64,000 bases of DNA. It comes from Haemaphysalis longicornis. Taxonomy: Eukaryota > Arthropoda > Arachnida > Ixodida > Ixodidae. Of the stretch, positions 1-9,539 are shown in pieces. The stretch is taken from contig CM023457.1 of the NCBI GenBank assembly GCA_013339765.2, positions 48,691,847-48,755,846 on the forward strand, read 5' to 3'. Every line of letters begins with the position of its first letter. Positions within the stretch are counted from its first letter, which is position 1. Below the pieces are notes generated by a model, which had not been told where the DNA came from, made no database searches, and saw only the letters and a list, made by a program, of their open reading frames with translations. Both the position numbers and the translations under genes were made by a program.

Positions 1-279
1 GCAAACTTCAAATGAGTAATCGAGTTAATAAAGAAAGCACATGAAACTGTGCCGAATTTCGGGAGCCGCGCGGCAAATTTATAACCATTCCGGCCATCTA
101 TCCACGAAGAAATTTCGCATTATCACGGATTCGTATGCTGCTGTTCCAGAGTTAAATCGTCCGTTTTCATCGAACAATGCGGCAACCAACATACTTACCT
201 TGATAAGACCTACAAATTGAAGGCTTCAAAGTTCGAATTGTTTGGACTCCAGGACACACTACAGGCGCCGAAGGCAACC

Positions 280-1020
280 GTATGGCACACGACGCTGCCA
301 GGGAGAGGCTACAATCACCTCCCGCGGTGCCCGCCACGCCCGTCCCCCCTCTCCAAGCAGACTGGCAACTCCAGCTTCGCCACCTCAAAAAGGAAAGCTG
401 CAAGCGCTTACAGGCAGAAACTCCTGCGTCGGGGGAAGTATTCGCCAATAAAGTGTATGCGAATGCAGCGTACACCCCCCCCCCCACATTATTTATAAAT
501 GGACAGCTCCAGCAGGATCCGAATTGCGCCGATGCCCCCACTGTAGTCGTGAAGGCACACCAAATCTTTACCACTTAATTTGGCTTTGTCCATTATTCGA
601 CCGTAATCGCCACCAGCTTTTAACTCTAGGTCCCGCCCCTGCGACTGAACAGGAACATGTTAGTCGGGTCCGCGACGATCCCACCACACAAGAAGCAATC
701 GCCGAGTACGCCCTTGAAAACGGACTCTACAAATTGGTGTAACGGCCTGGTCGACTTCCCCGTTCTGTCTACAATGTGAACTGTCTGCAGCGTGCACTGT
801 TTTCAGTGTGAACCGCATTGTCTACAGTGTGAACTGTACATTTAAGTGTGAACTGTGCATTTTGGTGCCACTGACTGACTTTAATGTGTTCATTTTGTGA
901 TTAGGACCCCAAGACTGCAACCGTGTTCATTGTGCGAGTTGTGACCTTCCCCTTTTCCCCTCATCCTTGCTCCCCCAGGGCCCCATGGTCTCTCGTCTAA
1001 TAAAGCGTTTCACTCACTCA
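280..1020 (+). mobile_element. 3' end of a LINE (RNase H-type non-LTR retrotransposon), decayed
   Basis: The reading frame ending at 742 carries a C-terminal zinc-knuckle-like motif (CPHC, then YHLIWLC) and a tail ending in ENGLYKLV. This is the layout seen at the end of ORF2 in arthropod LINEs with an RNase H domain. A residual stretch in another frame (about 282-520) continues the homology upstream, so at least one frameshift is present. Positions 743-1020 look like a 3' UTR, with repeated GTGAACTGT units, an AATAAA signal near 1001 and a short TCAC tail. The element is 5' truncated or runs out of recognisable sequence before 280. Clade assignment (I/Jockey-like) is an inference from the tail only. 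Confidence 0.6.
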
Positions 1021-1160
1021 CCCGCCCACTTTCCGGCGACTTCCCTATGACGTCATAGAATCTTATTGGTGCGATTAGCGGCCGCTTATGCCTAAGCTAC
1101 TGCCAAGAAACATGACTGGGTGCTTGAAGTGTGCCCTCTAGTTCCTTTTAAGTGCAGAGC
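1021..1160 (+). repeat. Dispersed repeat fragment, family shared with 31220-31690 and 47045-47440
   Basis: The sequence around CTTTCCGGCGA, TGACGTCA and AAACATGACTGGG recurs at 31325-31440 and 47090-47180 in the same order and strand. No coding potential is seen. The type of element is not recognised. The three copies differ at many positions, so the family is old. Confidence 0.55.
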
Positions 1161-1489
1161 ACTTTATGGGCTCGCCTTGTCGTCGTAGCTGGCTAACGGT
1201 CAATGAGACTGCCGGAATCAGGCGGCGCAGCTAGATAACGGACCCAAGTAAGAGTATTCTGTGACCGTGGTCAGGGAGTCACGCGGAGGCTTCGAAAACC
1301 ACACGGTTTAAATAGTCATAACAGTTCAAACATCGTGGAACCGCCTGGCGCTTGTCGTACATCTCCCCGTTATTTAGCGCAAAGAAAACTGCAGGTACAT
1401 TTCAGGCAAAATATACGTAATTTAACCGGCAGCTCCGGCATACATTTAGTTGGAGAAGCTCGTTCGGTTGGTTTTTTAACGGTAGTAAG
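1161..1489. other. No recognisable feature
   Basis: Low-information intergenic or intronic sequence, probably part of intron 1 of regucalcin copy A if its first exon lies before the window. No gene, RNA or clear repeat is seen. Confidence 0.4.
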
Positions 1490-1800
1490 CGAAAAGAGAA
1501 CCGCGCAAGAAGAAAATAGCGCGTTCGAAATGACGCAGCAAGGCTGCAGACGCGCAAGGAAAAAATTACATGTTCGAATGACGCAAACTCCAGCATACGA
1601 AATTAAAGCAAGCCACAAAAGAACAGAACTTCCCGCTGGCGCAGTTTCAGGCAGGGGGCGCGCGAGAACTGCGAAGGCGGGAATTTGAAATGCATTTGGT
1701 GGCAGCAGGGAGTGGATAAACGGCGCTGCAGCCCATTATGGCGAGTCACTCTCGGCACTTTCGGCAGCTTTTCACATTGATTGCGACGGCTTATTGTCGT
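1490..1800 (-). repeat. Dispersed repeat, inverted copy of 34000-34250
   Basis: Positions 1614-1775 are recognisable as the reverse complement of about 34020-34180. The shared blocks include GGGCGCGCGAGAACTGCGAA and GCCCATTATGGCGA. Short open frames across it are not convincing genes. It is probably a non-autonomous DNA element, but I could not define its ends. Confidence 0.55.
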
Positions 1801-2273
1801 TTTTCAAACCGCATATTTGCAGCCAAAATGACTTGACAAGCAAAGTAAATGATGACACGCACGATGGATCTCAACTTAAAAGTTGGGTTTTGGAGAGAGA
1901 GAGAGAAACTCTTGATCAGTAGAGAAAGCCAAGATGTTTGGAGGAATTTCAACACTGACATGCTGCTCGGCGGTGAAAAGGGGAATGGAGGGCAAAAGAA
2001 CGGAGAAGAAACAAAAAAAAAAAAAAGATCATTCGGTTTGTGTGACAACTTCGATGAAGCAGCCTGAAGATTCTGCCATTCTAAATTTAAATCCTTTCAG
2101 TGTAGCCAATATCATTTAGGTAATCACACAACGCCGCCAGCGCTTTCCCGTGAGCTGATGAGGAGGGACATGGGCTCGGAGCCGGTCGATTAAGAAATCA
2201 TGCAAGGTATCTGTCCCGAACATATGCTTACGTATCTAAATATGCCGCCCGCAATAATCGGATGCATGCGCAG
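1801..2273 (+). other. End of regucalcin copy A intron 1
   Basis: The sequence is A/T-rich with a purine-rich stretch near 1885-2035. The last about 120 bases align with the sequence before exon 2 of copy B (20430-20548), including the CCGC-CGCAAT block and the GCAG acceptor. No exon 1 like that of copies B and C is found anywhere in 1-2273, so it must lie upstream of the window or be missing. Confidence 0.6.
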
Positions 2274-2468
2274 ACGACGAGATCGGCAACCTGATCCCGT
2301 ACGCCGAGAACAACCGGAAGCTGGTGGTGTGCATGGGAAACGGCGTCTACCGGATGGACCTGGACACTCAGCAGAAGACGCTGCTGGCCGAGATGCTGGA
2401 CAAGGAGTCGCCCGTGCCCACTCGCATCAACGACGGCAAGTGCGACGCCCTGGGACGCCTCTGGGCTG
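2274..2468 (+). CDS. RGN: Regucalcin/SMP-30-like copy A, exon 2
   Basis: The 195-nt exon begins after the acceptor GCAG (phase 1) and ends before GTGAGTG. It encodes DDEIGNLIPYAENNRKL, then VVCMGNGVYRMDLDTQ, then TRINDGKCDALGRLWA. The RINDGK segment matches the substrate-binding Arg and Asn of regucalcin. Regucalcin (SMP-30) is a cytosolic six-bladed beta-propeller metalloprotein with gluconolactonase activity and a role in calcium handling. Exon length, phase and splice sites match copy B exactly, with 5 of about 65 residues different. Exon 1 of this copy is outside the window or lost. Confidence 0.9.
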
Positions 2469-2565
2469 GTGAGTGAGAAAACCGTGCACTCAGTGGTAAA
2501 AACTTCGAATGATTGATTGATTGTAGACAAGGTCATCTATTTTACCCCCCTCCCCGCACCACTAA

Positions 2566-2818
2566 AGCCTGTTCTACATGGGGGCGAATTTCGCTTGCGA
2601 ATTCGCAGCTGAGGCGCCGCTCGTGAACCAAAACGATCTATTCTCGTTGCTGTGGCGAATTTCCAAATGTTTGGAAGATTCGAGCTTATTTTGTGAACAC
2701 CGCTTATCGTTTGGCAATATGTCGCAGCAGTGAAAACAGGAAAATAAATTGTTTTGCCGCACGGGCGGCGCCGCAACTGCGAATTCGCAGGCGAAATTCG
2801 CCCCGTGTAGAACGGGCT
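2566..2818. mobile_element. Harbinger-like MITE, copy 1, with TAA target duplication
   Basis: The 253-bp element is bounded by inverted ends AGCCTGTTCTAC at the left and GTAGAACGGGCT at the right. The match continues inward through GCGAATTCGCAG. It is flanked by TAA at 2563-2565 and 2819-2821, a three-base target duplication typical of PIF/Harbinger elements. Related copies are at 17919-18170 and 22569-22877. It has no coding capacity. It sits in intron 2 of copy A and is absent from the same place in copy B. Confidence 0.8.
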
Positions 2819-2837
2819 TAAGTCTTAACTCGGTGCC

Positions 2838-3182
2838 TAGAGCCCCGATCGACGTCACTCCTGCTCTGCGCCTCCTGATCCAAGGGCCTAAGTTCGAATC
2901 CACCACTTTCATGTGTCATTTAATTTTAGTTTTTATTGTTTCGGTCATTGCTTAAATTAGGTTATTGTTCAGTTTGAAGAGCTTCAAATGATTGTTTCGG
3001 TTTGTTAGATCAGGTTACGTTGGTCACGTTAGGCTGTTAAGGTCAGCTTCAGGAAGGCCAATGTTTCTAAGCTGATCCATCTTGGGAAGATTCAAGTAGT
3101 GCCATACCCGAGCTTAGGTGAGACTAATCCAGGCGAAAGTCACTTTACTGGAATGCTTATAGTGACGTCAGATGGCACTCTA
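2838..3182. repeat. Old TIR element shared by introns 2 of copies A and B
   Basis: The ends resemble the TAGAGTGCCGTC-type inverted termini of the elements at 58116-58477 and 58499-58755. The interior (near GGTTACGTTGGTCACGTTAGG) aligns with 20820-21530 of copy B. It is therefore an insertion older than the A/B duplication. It also holds a B-box-like AAGTTCGAATCC near 2890, as the 58.1-kb copy does. No protein is encoded. Confidence 0.55.
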
Positions 3183-3494
3183 TAGACACAGCGAATTTTT
3201 AAAAGCTGCAACGGCAGGACGAATGGCTTTCTGCAGGCGAGTTAGTCAGGCCGACATTACTCGTGATTCCGCATAGCTTCCTTGTGAGATTTTGCAAACT
3301 CCTTATTGAACATTTTATTAACTGGTTTTACAGCCCGCGTTTATGTTCGAAAAATGGTGGGACGTAATAACAAAAAGTGCCCAAACTTGTGAAAAAATGG
3401 CTTCGGCTTCAGTTAGAGGTAAGCATCGCTGGGGTTGGCCATCAACTTCGTTTTGCCAAGGCAGCTCGTTCAATGCCGCCTAGGGCGCGGCCAT
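3183..3494. other. Copy A intron 2, aligned with copy B intron 2
   Basis: No discrete feature is present. The stretch aligns with 21530-21850 in copy B, including the CAGCCCGCGTTTATGTTC block against the CATCCCGCGTTTACGTTC block. This shows that the duplication included introns. Confidence 0.55.
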
Positions 3495-3636
3495 TTTTCT
3501 GAAAGAGGCGAAAGACGAATCTACCCATGTGGGAAGATTTCGGCGCACGTTGAAGATCCTTAGATGGTCCAAGTTAATCTGTAGACCTGCAACTACGGTG
3601 TTTACCTTAGCCCGTAAAGATTTGGCGCGTTAAACT
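3495..3636 (+). mobile_element. Ruka-type SINE body remnant
   Basis: A decayed 3' body of the SINE is visible: AGGCGAAAG, then ATTTCGGCGCACGTT, AAGATCC and GGCGCGTTAAAC. The tRNA-like head is lost. A matching remnant (GAGATTTCGCCGCACGT) is at 21855-21930 in copy B, so the insertion predates the A/B split. Confidence 0.6.
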
Positions 3637-4276
3637 GCAAAATACGACATACAGCGAGGTTCAACGTCATATTTTTCTTCTGTGACGTCACAAAAGTACC
3701 CAAAGAATGCTCGTACTTTGAAAAACGCGCGCATTACAAAAATGTAGAGCCCTTGCACTATTGTGAAGTCGAAAGACTAGCGAAGCTATATCGGGGAGCA
3801 CTACATTGAGTTATGTATGGTGGCTTGATACATTCTTCGAATAAATACGCACACGCATAACTTCCTTTGAATTATTCCTGAAGTGATTGTCATGCAGTTT
3901 GTTTCGGGATAGTTTTGATAAAACAAGTTACAGCAGTTTTCTGTATCCATACTCCCTTCGTAGATGGCCATCTATTGACAACAGGCCGTAATTATGCAAC
4001 GTTTACAACTTCGCCGCGAAATAATTTTTGCAAGTAAACGAAACTCGGAGTAATGATGGTCGTCTTAGCGGCCAATTTCAGCATGGCTTTTTCTCAGATA
4101 CTTCTGCATTGCATAGAGAAATACAGATCGTTTCACACTAGCTCTGGAGCGAGCGCACGCGATTTTTTGTCGACGCCACCCGATAGAGGCACGCAATTTT
4201 GGCCGGACTTTAGTGCAAGACAGCTTCGCTGTAAATATATCTCAAATGATGATGTACTTGTGGCGCGTTCTTGCAG
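3637..4276 (+). other. Copy A intron 2, 3' part
   Basis: No coding or RNA feature is present. It aligns with about 22130-22560 and 22880-22976 of copy B (for example ACAAGTTACAGCAGTTTTCTG against ACAAGTTGCAGCTGTTGTCTG). The copy B MITE at 22569-22877 has no counterpart here. Confidence 0.55.
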
Positions 4277-4489
4277 GTACTATGCCCGTTAAGGTCGACC
4301 TGGAAGGCATGATCCAGGGAAAGAACAACTTCTGGTCCTACTCCAAGGGACAGCTGAAGCACAAGCTCGACAAGGTGTCCCTGTCCAACGGGATCACTTG
4401 GACGGCTGACAACAAGACCATGTTCTACAACGACTCTGTGCCGGGAAAGATGTACGCCTTCGACTTCGACCTCGCCTCCGGAGAGACCA
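4277..4489 (+). CDS. RGN: Regucalcin/SMP-30-like copy A, exon 3
   Basis: The 213-nt exon runs from the acceptor TTGCAG to the donor GTGAGCC, phase 1 at both ends. It encodes TMPVKVDLEGMIQGKNNF, then KLDKVSLSNGITW and AFDFDLASG. The Asn in LSNGITW corresponds to a metal-binding Asn of SMP-30. The exon differs from copy B at about 17 of 70 residues, far more than the other exons do. Donor and acceptor are canonical. Confidence 0.9.
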
Positions 4490-4659
4490 GTGAGCCCATC
4501 TTCATTACGGCGATGCCTTAGCTGTCTCATAAAACGTGAAAAGTAACCGTTGTCCTAAACGTCGGTGTCGTCATTGTCGACGTGAACGCGAATTGTACTA
4601 AAACGGCTGCCGCTGTTAAGAAAAATTACACCCATCTTCCCGCGAGTAAACCCTGGTGT
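4490..4659 (+). other. Copy A intron 3 start, aligned with copy B
   Basis: This short intronic piece aligns with 23190-23320 (GCGATGCCTTAGCTGTCTC against GCGAACGCCTTAGGTGTCTC). No separate feature is seen. Confidence 0.5.
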
Positions 4660-5045
4660 GATGCGACGCATCGGGGGGTTCAGTTGGTGTTTCCGTTGGG
4701 TTGATTCTCTAAATCGGGTGAAACGTGTTGTGACGCGAAGTCGAACGAGAGCGAGCGCTGACTAAACCGCCGCAGCGCGCTACCCGCTTTATATTCACAG
4801 CGCCTGAAGGAGAGGAGACAGCGGAGGCGAGTCGCGCATGCGCGCAGTTGCGCGACGGGAGCGGAGCGAAGCGAGCGAAGCGCGCGCACGCAGCTATTGT
4901 TTATGATAATGAGACGGAGTGAGAGTGTTGCGCACAGCTGTCGGAGAGAAGAGAGGAGGAGAGTCGCGCATGCGCAGGTGGCGTGCGGACGCCGCCGACG
5001 CCGACGCAGGAGGGACATGCCTGAGAGCAAGAGATGCGTCGTATC
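4660..5045. repeat. CpG- and GC-rich insertion specific to copy A
   Basis: This block breaks the alignment between copy A intron 3 and copy B intron 3, so it is a candidate insertion. It is rich in CG, with repeated GCGCATGCGC and GCGAAGCGAGCGAAGCGC. Its edges carry the inverted pair GATGCGACGCATC (4660-4672) and GATGCGTCGTATC (5033-5045). The family is not recognised and no target duplication is clear. Open frames across it look spurious. Confidence 0.45.
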
Positions 5046-5059
5046 TAAAAAATTAATTT

Positions 5060-5150
5060 GGTTGGTGTGGGATTTGAACCCCGGTCGTGAGAGCAGCAGT
5101 GAAGTGCTCTAAAATAAAGACAAAGGAAACCACTACACCAACCCGGCGCC
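5060..5150 (-). repeat. tRNA-derived sequence, shared with copy B intron 3
   Basis: Read on the minus strand, it has a B-box-like GGTTCAAATCCCAC next to a degraded A-box region. The same sequence family lies at 23325-23400 in copy B, at the same place after exon 3. It is therefore an old tRNA-derived relic. Cloverleaf stems do not close, so it is not called a tRNA gene. Confidence 0.5.
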
Positions 5151-6288
5151 CTGGCCGAATGGTACAAGAATTAGCCTGATGGGGGCGCCGTGACAGGCGC
5201 ACGTGGCAGCACGTGCGCAGAATGGGTGGACGCGGAGGAGAGCGCTGCCTCTGGGGTAGCTGAAGTGCGAAGTGCGGTCAATCTTCCTGTAGCACTAATT
5301 CGCGCCAGAAAGCCAAATAGAAAGAGACGCACGCACGATGTAGTGCTACAAAAGTCTTTGATCATTGCTAGACTTTCGCCTCAAACACGACGTAGCACTA
5401 GATAAGCTCTGATCATTGCTAGGATTCCGCCTCAAACTCCGTAAGCAGACCTAACTGCCAGATGCATTTTTCCGTAATCAAGTCCTCACGCAAATGGTTG
5501 GGTAATTCGCTAAGGAAAGCGTGTACAAAACACAGGCAGCACTCATTACTGATGTCTGCCTTTAAGTTCGAGGCATTCTTTGGCTGTTGAAAACCATCAC
5601 CCCGCAGGAGCCCATAGTTTCGGATTCCCGTTGCCTTCATGGAACTAAATCCTGGTATAGTGTGTGCGCGCGTGTGTGTTTACGGCTTTACGCGTATTTC
5701 GTGCGAGCGAATCTCCGTGCAGATTTTTGCGCGTAATTTAGAGCTTCGTGCCATTCGTTTGTTCAGTCCATCGCATCACACCCCGGCCTGGTGCAGTTTT
5801 CAAACATTCGCGCCTTTATATGCGCCATACGCGCTGGTAGAGCAATCGTTATTAGTTAGTCAAATGGGTCTTTGAAGGCCGAAACCACGATGCAGATAAT
5901 GTTTCGCATTAAAAAAAAAAAAACTAGGAAAGATGTGCTCGTTTTTTTAGGCGCATAAGTGTGCGTCAAATCACTTAACAAAAGCTGCTTCCGTAATTTC
6001 TTGCTGCCAAGGTGTTTAGAACACACCTCTTGAGCATATTCCAGCTTCTGGGCCCTTCCCCTGGTTTCTTCGTTCTTATATTGGCTCATCACCGGGCTTT
6101 GCGGAAAGTGCAACCAATTCAGCCCAACGGTTAGTTCCTAGCTACTCGTTTTCGTCACAAACGGCGGTGTGGAGACGGCGTAGCAACTTATGTTTTTTTT
6201 TTTTTCTGGTAGCCATGTTCAGCTGGTGGGATCTGTATCTGTGATGTCAGGGTGCGCAACTTCCTCTTAAAGGGCTCGCTTTCCGCAG
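5151..6288 (+). other. Copy A intron 3, 3' part
   Basis: Positions 5165-5590 align with 26567-26920 of copy B (GATCATTGCTAGACTTTCGCC against GACATTGCCTAGGCTTTCACT). Positions about 6000-6288 align with 28060-28467. The site at 6131-6154 is the empty-site counterpart of the hairpin insertion at 28208-28237. No gene is visible. Open frames here are short and unsupported. Confidence 0.6.
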
Positions 6289-6435
6289 GCAACCGCCGAG
6301 TGGTGGCCGACTTCAAGGTTACTCCCGGCTACCAGCAGCTCGGCATTCCAGACGGCATGACCATTGACGTTAACGACAAGATCTGGCTAACCTGCTTCTC
6401 GGTAGGGGCGGTGGTCCAGGTCGATCCCGAGACAG
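6289..6435 (+). CDS. RGN: Regucalcin/SMP-30-like copy A, exon 4
   Basis: The 147-nt exon starts after CCGCAG (phase 1, making Ser with the last base of exon 3) and ends before GTGGGTA. It encodes SNRRVVADFKVTPGYQQL, then GIPDGMTIDVNDKIWL and VQVDPET. The Asp of PDGMT matches the catalytic or metal Asp in human SMP-30. Five residues differ from copy B. Confidence 0.92.
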
Positions 6436-7511
6436 GTGGGTACTTGTGTATGCAGTGTGCGCACGTACAGCGATAAGTCCTTGTGCTGAAACTCTTAGTT
6501 GCCCATAATCTTCCACAGCTCATCATGATTCTTTTGCATGCAACTTTACTTCGCAAGCTGTACTTATTCACATTCACTTTTTTTCACGCGTACCGTGCAG
6601 CAAATTTTTACGGTCTAAGTGAAGATCGTTAGCGTTAAAGAGCCAAAAACAAGTCTTAAAAGGAATAATACGAAGACCGGTCTTCTTCATTGGGAATGGC
6701 TCAACCTGTTAATTAATTGGCATAAAATTTGGGCTTTGTGGTCAAATCGTCAGGTACGCGTTTTGACTTGTTGCCACCTGCGAAGAATGCAGCTGCGTGT
6801 TGAGCGAGGCTTCACGCGCGTTCCTACACTTTACACAGTCGTGCATACTGAGTTTAACTGCTCCGAACACGCAACCTTGGGGACATTTTTTTGTTAGTGC
6901 TTTGGGATCAAGGAGTGAGTTTCACCTGCGGCTCAGGCCATTAATGGTAGTGTGCATCCTCTTATGATTTTTTTTATTAAGAAGGTCTGTCCAAAACAAC
7001 CTTGTTAAGGTGAACATCATCATCAACCGCAGGATGGTCTGTCCCATAGCTCTCCAATCTCCCCTGTCCTGTGCTGTCTGAGCCTAATCGGAGTCTCTTG
7101 AATTTGTTCATTAGTAGCCTTTCTTCTTTTTTTTCTAAATGTCCTTTATGCGCTTTCTGCATGGTGGCTTAGCTTCCGGATAATACTTAGGTATTGCTTC
7201 ACGCCTTCTTGCTTCACATTCACACTCGACAAAGATCGCGTGAGTATGAAACAAACCATATAAAAACCGCCATGCGAAACACGACTGACGAGCGGCCTTT
7301 CACAAATTGTTTGAAGAAATGCGCTCATTTTCCTTTGAGCTCTTCAGAAATAATTTTAGCTGCTTGTGTGCCCCTGCCGCATATAAACATTTCTCGTGAC
7401 TGCCGTTTGCCTAACTTAGGTCATTTACCCCAAGTCTAAATCATTTCATATTTTTTCAACGCACTGCGTGATATGTGACCTTTTTTTTTTCTTTTTTGCT
7501 TGTGATCGCAG
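6436..7511 (+). other. Copy A intron 4
   Basis: No gene is visible. The sequence before exon 5 (about 7380-7511) aligns with 32140-32304 of copy B. The large TIR element of copy B intron 4 (28928-30581) has no counterpart here, so intron 4 is 1.1 kb in A and 3.7 kb in B. Confidence 0.6.
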
Positions 7512-7720
7512 CGAAAGTACTGACGAAGATAAACTTTCCGGCCAAGTACACGACGTCGTGCTGCTTTGGCGGCAAAAACTTCGACACCCTCTACGTCACT
7601 TCCGCCAGCTTCATGCCGGATGCCACCCCCAAAAACCGGGGAAGGGGGAAGGGGGCCCTTTGGGCCCTCTTTCCAAGAAAAATTTTGTTGCTCCGGTTGT
7701 TAAGGGGAGGGGCGGCCTAA
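7512..7720 (+). pseudogene. RGN: Regucalcin/SMP-30-like copy A, exon 5, disrupted 3' end
   Basis: After the acceptor TCGCAG the exon reads AKVLTKINFPAKYTTSCC, FGGKNFDTLYVTSASFMPD, one residue different from copy B over about 38. After about 7626 the frame is lost. The expected end (EDGLLF, then GVKGKAAYEFAG, stop) is replaced by a run of proline, glycine and leucine codons up to a stop near 7720. The nucleotide sequence there still resembles copy B but with stretched homopolymers (CCCCC, AAAAA, GGGGG). Either copy A is a pseudogene, or this patch is uncorrected long-read sequence. I favour an assembly error but cannot prove it. Confidence 0.75.
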
Positions 7721-8283
7721 TTGCGTTTTTGCGGGCCCTAGCGTTTAAAAACATTGACAGTAGAGGATTTTTTTGTCCCCGGTTGTGGTCAAGCAGGGGT
7801 TGTTATCAACCCCAGACTTGCGAAATGTTCTGTACGCCAGGGCACTTCTCCCATTCAGGTTCCCCAGTGGCGTTCCTCGAGGAGGAAGCTTGTCTCCGCG
7901 TGATTGACGCCACTGCGCATGCTCATTGGACCTGCATCTACTGCTAGCGTATGGAGAGTACAGCAAAACGACTTGAAGTTGCGCGCTTTTAGTTTCCCAT
8001 GATACTGCTGCATTAATCTATGGGTGATAACTCCAGGTTTCAGTTACAAAATTTACTATGTAAAATTATTAATGCGGCCGTTGAGGACTACACTAGTTTT
8101 CTTGAAGTGATGAGTGTGAAAAGGATGTGACTGCGAATGTCACTGCCGGTGAAATGGTGTGAAAATAGGTGCGTAGAATGTTTTTTACTTATGCACTAGT
8201 GATGGCGCACTAATCAAGAGTGCATTACTAATAATGTCAGCCAAAAATGATGAGATACTTAAGAATGTAACATCGGGGAACGC
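7721..8283. other. Copy A 3' flank
   Basis: Positions 7800-7950 align with 32560-32750 of copy B (CGTGATTGACGCCACTGCGCA against CGTGATTGGCGCCATTGCTTA), so this is the old 3' UTR or flank. No polyadenylation signal is convincing. The rest shows no feature. Confidence 0.5.
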
Positions 8284-8518
8284 ACCCGCCGCGGTAGCTC
8301 AGTGGCTAAGCAGTTGTGCTGCTGAGTCCAAGGACAAGGGTTCGATACCGGCCGCCGTGACTGCTTTTCTGGTGGAGGCTAAAAGAGAGAACGCCCGTAT
8401 GTCGAGATTTCGGCGCACGTTAAAGATCCCCGGGTGTTCAAAAGTTATTCGGAGCCCTCTAATACGGCGCACCTAAGCCCTGGGGCAGCTTCGGCTCGTT
8501 AAACCCCAGAAATGATCA
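8284..8518 (+). mobile_element. Ruka-type tRNA-derived SINE, near full length
   Basis: The tRNA-like head has an A box (TAGCTCAGTGGCTAAG) and a B box (GGTTCGATACC). It is followed by the typical body: GGTGGAGGCTAAAAG, GCACGTTAAAGATCC, a GGAGCCCT block and a GTTAAACC end. SINEs of this kind are non-autonomous and are mobilised by a LINE. The copy lies on the plus strand, downstream of gene copy A. Several relatives occur in this window. Confidence 0.85.
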
Positions 8519-9539
8519 ATCACATTTGCAGCTGCTGACGCATGGTGCCGCACACGCAGACGCTCCAGGACTTATTACTCACACACTCGGTGCGAGCTTA
8601 TTAAGACGGCGGAAGACCGTTCGCTGTTATAACCCTGTGGGTCCTGGTGTCCAAGGACATTACTCAAAATTTCTCTAGCACATCCAAAAGAAACCCCAAG
8701 CAGCTAGTTTTTTTTTGTAAAAACAGTTCTTAATTGATAACTCTTCCTATAGATATCCTATAGATATCACATTATTCGTTTTCTTTCTAGAACTGGGGGG
8801 AGAAAGGAGGAAGGCGCTGCAGTGAAGACCAGGCTGACCTTGGGGTTACCCGAAGGAGCGACGTCCTTGTTTGGTGGCATGGCTTAAAATATACAAACAC
8901 CTGCGCTACCAGATTTATATGTTGTGTTCGGGTTTAGTGCTTCTTAAAATTTCCGAAAACATTCAAGACAATTTTTTGCTGAAATAAAACTTTAATTGCC
9001 TCATGACCTAATTAGACGACATTCCTGTAAATCGCTAATTACTTGCAGCACAAGCTCACCTTGTTATTTGTAAGCTCATAGGGTCCACAAGTGAAAAAAA
9101 CAAACAGAAAAAGTTTTTTGTGCAAAATTAACAATAAAGGGATGAAATGTTTAACGCGAGCACTACTTTCTTTCTCCATGGCTGGGGTGCACCTGTTTTC
9201 TTAACGCGAAGTCACTGCTGACGTGATGTGACGTCACCGCCGCGTCCACAAGACAACCTCTTGAACCACCGCTGGCAGCGTGCGTAAGAATTGTGGTGCT
9301 AACTCTCTCGGCTACTTCTCTGAATGCCTGTTTTCGACTCCAATACAAACTCCAAAACAACCAGTCTTAAATAGGTGGACTTTCAAAACTAATTCACATA
9401 TGAGGCGTTCTTTTTCGAAATGTCAAGACGACCGCTTTTGCCACGTAGCACCTTAACCTCTCCCCACCCCTCATGCTGTTTTCCTCCCCTCCCGTTCCTC
9501 GCATAATGAGGACAACGAAGGTTTCTTCAATTCAATTTT
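8519..9539. other. No recognisable feature
   Basis: A/T-rich sequence with no support for genes on either strand. A short tandem duplication of CTATAGATATC is at 8748-8768. Confidence 0.4.

Noticed and set aside
1..2273. Exon 1 of regucalcin copy A
   Set aside because: No ATGAAGGT..GGCGAGGGACC-like sequence is present on the plus strand. If it exists, it lies upstream of the window, as expected from the 5.3-kb intron 1 in copy B.
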